A stretch of DNA of 5,924 nucleotides from Bacillota bacterium. Its GTDB lineage: Bacteria; Bacillota; Clostridia; Lachnospirales; Lachnospiraceae. This document shows positions 1 to 3,100 of the stretch, in pieces. Position numbers and translations under genes: made by a program. The DNA is taken from assembly GCA_023414355.1 (NCBI GenBank), contig JAEZOB010000064.1:1-5924 (forward strand), read 5' to 3'. The notes under the pieces were generated by a model. It did no database searches and was not told where the DNA came from. It worked only from the letters and a program-made list of their open reading frames with translations. The first letter of the stretch is position 1; the number at the start of each line of letters is the position of its first letter.

Positions 1-138
1 CTGGAAACGACCGCCGATATCACGACCAGCCGGAATATCGTCGTTTCTCTCGCGAGCGGGATCTCCCAGGGGACCAACGCACTGACGCTTTCCGGGCAAC
101 TCTCCGGCAGCGGTAATTTAAACATCGCGGGTGCCGGC
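1..138 (+). repeat. Class A repeat unit, C-terminal part only
   Basis: Residues 1-46 match the second half of the complete class A units. They hold the conserved Arg (residue 11, context TTSRNIV), then a beta-strand run ALTLSGQLSGSGNL that corresponds to TLTLSGVVSGSGAL of later units. The N-terminal core of this unit lies upstream of the window. The Lys that follows GxL in many A units is absent here. Confidence 0.75.
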
Positions 139-3100
139 AAGGTCACCATCACCGGAACGAGCAACACCTATTCCGGCAGGCTTTCGCTCGTGAACGGCAC
201 GGTGGAAGGCACGACCACCAGCATCACGGCCGGGTCGATCGTCAATTCCGGCTACCTGAACTTCAATCAGACGTCGAACGGGACCTACGCCGGGGCGATT
301 TCCGGCACCGGCGCGCTCACGGTGCTGGGCACGGGCACGGTCACGCTGAGCGGCACCAATACCTACACCGGTGCGACGACGATTTCGGGCGGCACGCTTT
401 CCGTGTCCGCGGATAGCAACCTGGGTGACACGAGCAGCAATCTGAAGCTGAATGGCGGCACGCTCGCGACGACGGCGACGATTTCGTCGAGCCGGGCGGT
501 GATCGTGTCTTCGGCGAGCGCCATCGACGTCGCGGCGTCGAGCACGCTGACACTGTCGGGCATCGTGTCGGGTTCCGGGGCGCTGACGAAGAAGAATACC
601 GGCACGCTGACGCTGTCCGGTGTGAATACCTATACCGGTGGGACGACGGTTTCCGCGGGCACGCTGTCCGTGTCGGCGGATAACAATCTGGGTGCGAGCG
701 GCGGCGTGACGCTGTCCGGCGGAACGCTTGCCGCGACGGCGACGTTCGCGTCCGCCCGGACGGTCGCTGTGTCCGCCGCGAGTTCGATCGACGTTGCCGC
801 GTCGAGCACGCTGACGCTGTCCGGTGTCGTTTCGGGTGCCGGCGCGCTGACGAAGACGAACGCCGGTACGCTGGTGCTGTCGAACACCAACACCTACAGC
901 GGCGGGACGATCGTTTCCGCCGGCACGCTGTCGGTGTCGGCGGATAACAACCTGGGCAACGCGGGCGGCGGCGTGACGCTGTCCGGCGGAACGCTGCTCG
1001 CCTCGTCGGGCTTCACGTCTTCGCGTGGCGTGACGCTCGCGGCCGCGACGTCGAGCACGGTGAGCGTGGCTCCGGCCAACGCGCTGACCCTTTCCGGCGT
1101 GGTCTCCGGCTCCGGCGCCCTGGTCGCGTCGGGGACGGGCACGCTGACGCTGTCGGGCGCGAACACGTACACGGGCGGGACGGCGGTTTCGTCCGGGACG
1201 ACGCTCGCCCTGTCCGGGACGGGTTCGATCGCGGCCTCGAGCGGCGTGACGGCGACGGGCGCGTTCGACATCAGCGGGACGACGAGCGGAGCCTCGATCC
1301 AGAGCCTTGCCGGGGCGGGGTCTGTGGTCCTCGGCAGCAAGAACCTGACGCTCACGGCCGCCACCAACACCTTCTCCGGCGTGATCTCCGGGACGGGGTC
1401 TCTCACGCTGTCGGGCGGCAGCGAGACGCTCTCCGGGACGAACACGTACACGGGCGGCACGACCGTGACCGGCGGCACCCTGTCGGTGTCGGCGGACGCG
1501 AATCTGGGCGGCGCGGCGGGTGGCGTGACGCTCAACGGCGGCACTCTCGCCGCAAGCTCGACGTTCACGACGGCTCGTGCCGTCGCGATTTCGGCTGCGA
1601 GCACGATCAATACATCGTCCAACACGCTCACATTGTCCGGCGCGGTCTCCGGCTCTGGCGCGCTGATAAAGGTCGGCACCGGCACGCTCGTTCTGTCGGG
1701 TTCGAGCACGTACAGCGGCACGATCACCGTGTCCGCGGGCACCTTGCAGGGCACGACGTCGAGCCTCACCGGTTCGATCGTCAACAATTCCGCCGTCGCC
1801 TTCAATCAGTCGACGTCCGGTACCTATGCCGGTGCGATCTCCGGGACGGGCTCGCTGACGGTGTCCGGCACCGGCATCGTCAAGCTGACCGGGGCGAACA
1901 CCTTCACGGGCACGACCACGATCTCGTCCGGCGCGACGCTGCAATTCGGCAACGGCGGCTCGCTCGCGGGCGCGATCGCCAACAGCGGCACCCTCGCCTT
2001 CAACCTGAGTTCCGACCTCACCTATTCGTCCGTTCTGTCTGGAACCGGCTCGGTGGCGCAGGTGGGCTCCGGCACGCTGACGCTGTCCGGCAGCAACACC
2101 TATTCCGGCGGCACCACGGTGTCGTCCGGCACGCTCTCGGTGTCGTCGGACACGAATCTCGGCAACGCAAGCGGAGGCCTGACGCTCTCGGGCGGCACGC
2201 TCGCCGCCTCGTCCGGCTTCACGTCGACGCGCGGCGTCGTGGTGTCGTCGGCAAGTGCCGTCGACGTCGGTTCGAACACCGTGACCCTGTCCGGCGTGGT
2301 CTCGGGAACCGGTGCGCTGACGAAGGCGGGTTCCGGCACGTTGATTCTGTCGGGCGCCAACACCTACGGCGGCACGATCACGGTGTCCGCGGGTACGTTG
2401 CAGGGCACGACCTCGGGCCTCTCCGGCTCGATCGTGAACAACAGCGCCGTCGTCTTCGATCAGGCGACGTCCGGCACCTATGCCGGCGTGATGTCCGGGA
2501 GCGGATCGCTGACGGTTTCGGGCGGCGGGACGGTGATCCTGACCGGCGCGAATACGTTCACGGGCACGACGACGATTTCGGGCGCCACGCTGCAGTTCGG
2601 GGACGGCGGCTCGCTCGCGGGGCCGATCGCCAACAGCGGCACCCTCGCCTTCAATCTGAGCTCGAACCTCACCTACTCGTCCGTCCTGAGCGGCAGCGGA
2701 TCGGTGGTGCAATCCGGCTCGGGCACGCTGACGCTGTCCGGGAACAACACCTACGCCGGCGGCACGACAGTCTCGGGCGGCATCCTCGCGATCTCGTCGG
2801 ACGCCAACCTGGGCAATGCGAGCGGCGGCGTCACCCTGGCGGGCGGCACGCTCGCCGTGACGGCGGCGGCCAGCTCGGCACGGTCCGTGGTGATCTCGTC
2901 GGAGAGCACGCTCGACATCGGGTCGAACGCCGTGACGCTGTCCGGCGTCCTCAGCGGATCGGGCACGCTCATCAAGAACGGCGCCGGCACTCTCACCCTT
3001 TCCGGCGTCAACACCAACTCCGGCGGCATCAACCTGACCGCGGGCACGATCGGGGTCGGTTCGAACAACGCACTCGGCACCGGCACGCTCTCGATGAGCG

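Noticed and set aside
601..1137. Regular DNA repeats resembling a CRISPR array or satellite
   Set aside because: The repeats are coding, imperfect and vary at third codon positions, with no short identical repeats alternating with unique spacers.
894..1805. Antisense frame of 303 codons with Val/Pro-rich repeats, and similar ones at 2751-3290, 3753-4307 and 4719-5273
   Set aside because: These lie in one shifted antisense register and repeat only because the sense units repeat. Motifs such as VPPDSV and PEITPEN are reverse-complement readings of the sense core and VISGTG segments.
2491..2493. In-frame ATG codons at 2491-2493 and 3094-3096 as possible internal starts
   Set aside because: Both sit inside repeat strands (GVMSG and LSMSE) with coding repeats continuing upstream and no ribosome binding site in front. 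They are ordinary Met residues.
118..2712. Antisense open frame of 864 codons rich in Arg, Ala and Gly, starting at TTG (2712-2710)
   Set aside because: It mirrors the sense codons exactly and exists because TTA, CTA and TCA are nearly absent from the sense frame. The product is low-complexity with no recognisable domain, and the sense strand encodes a clear known repeat family.
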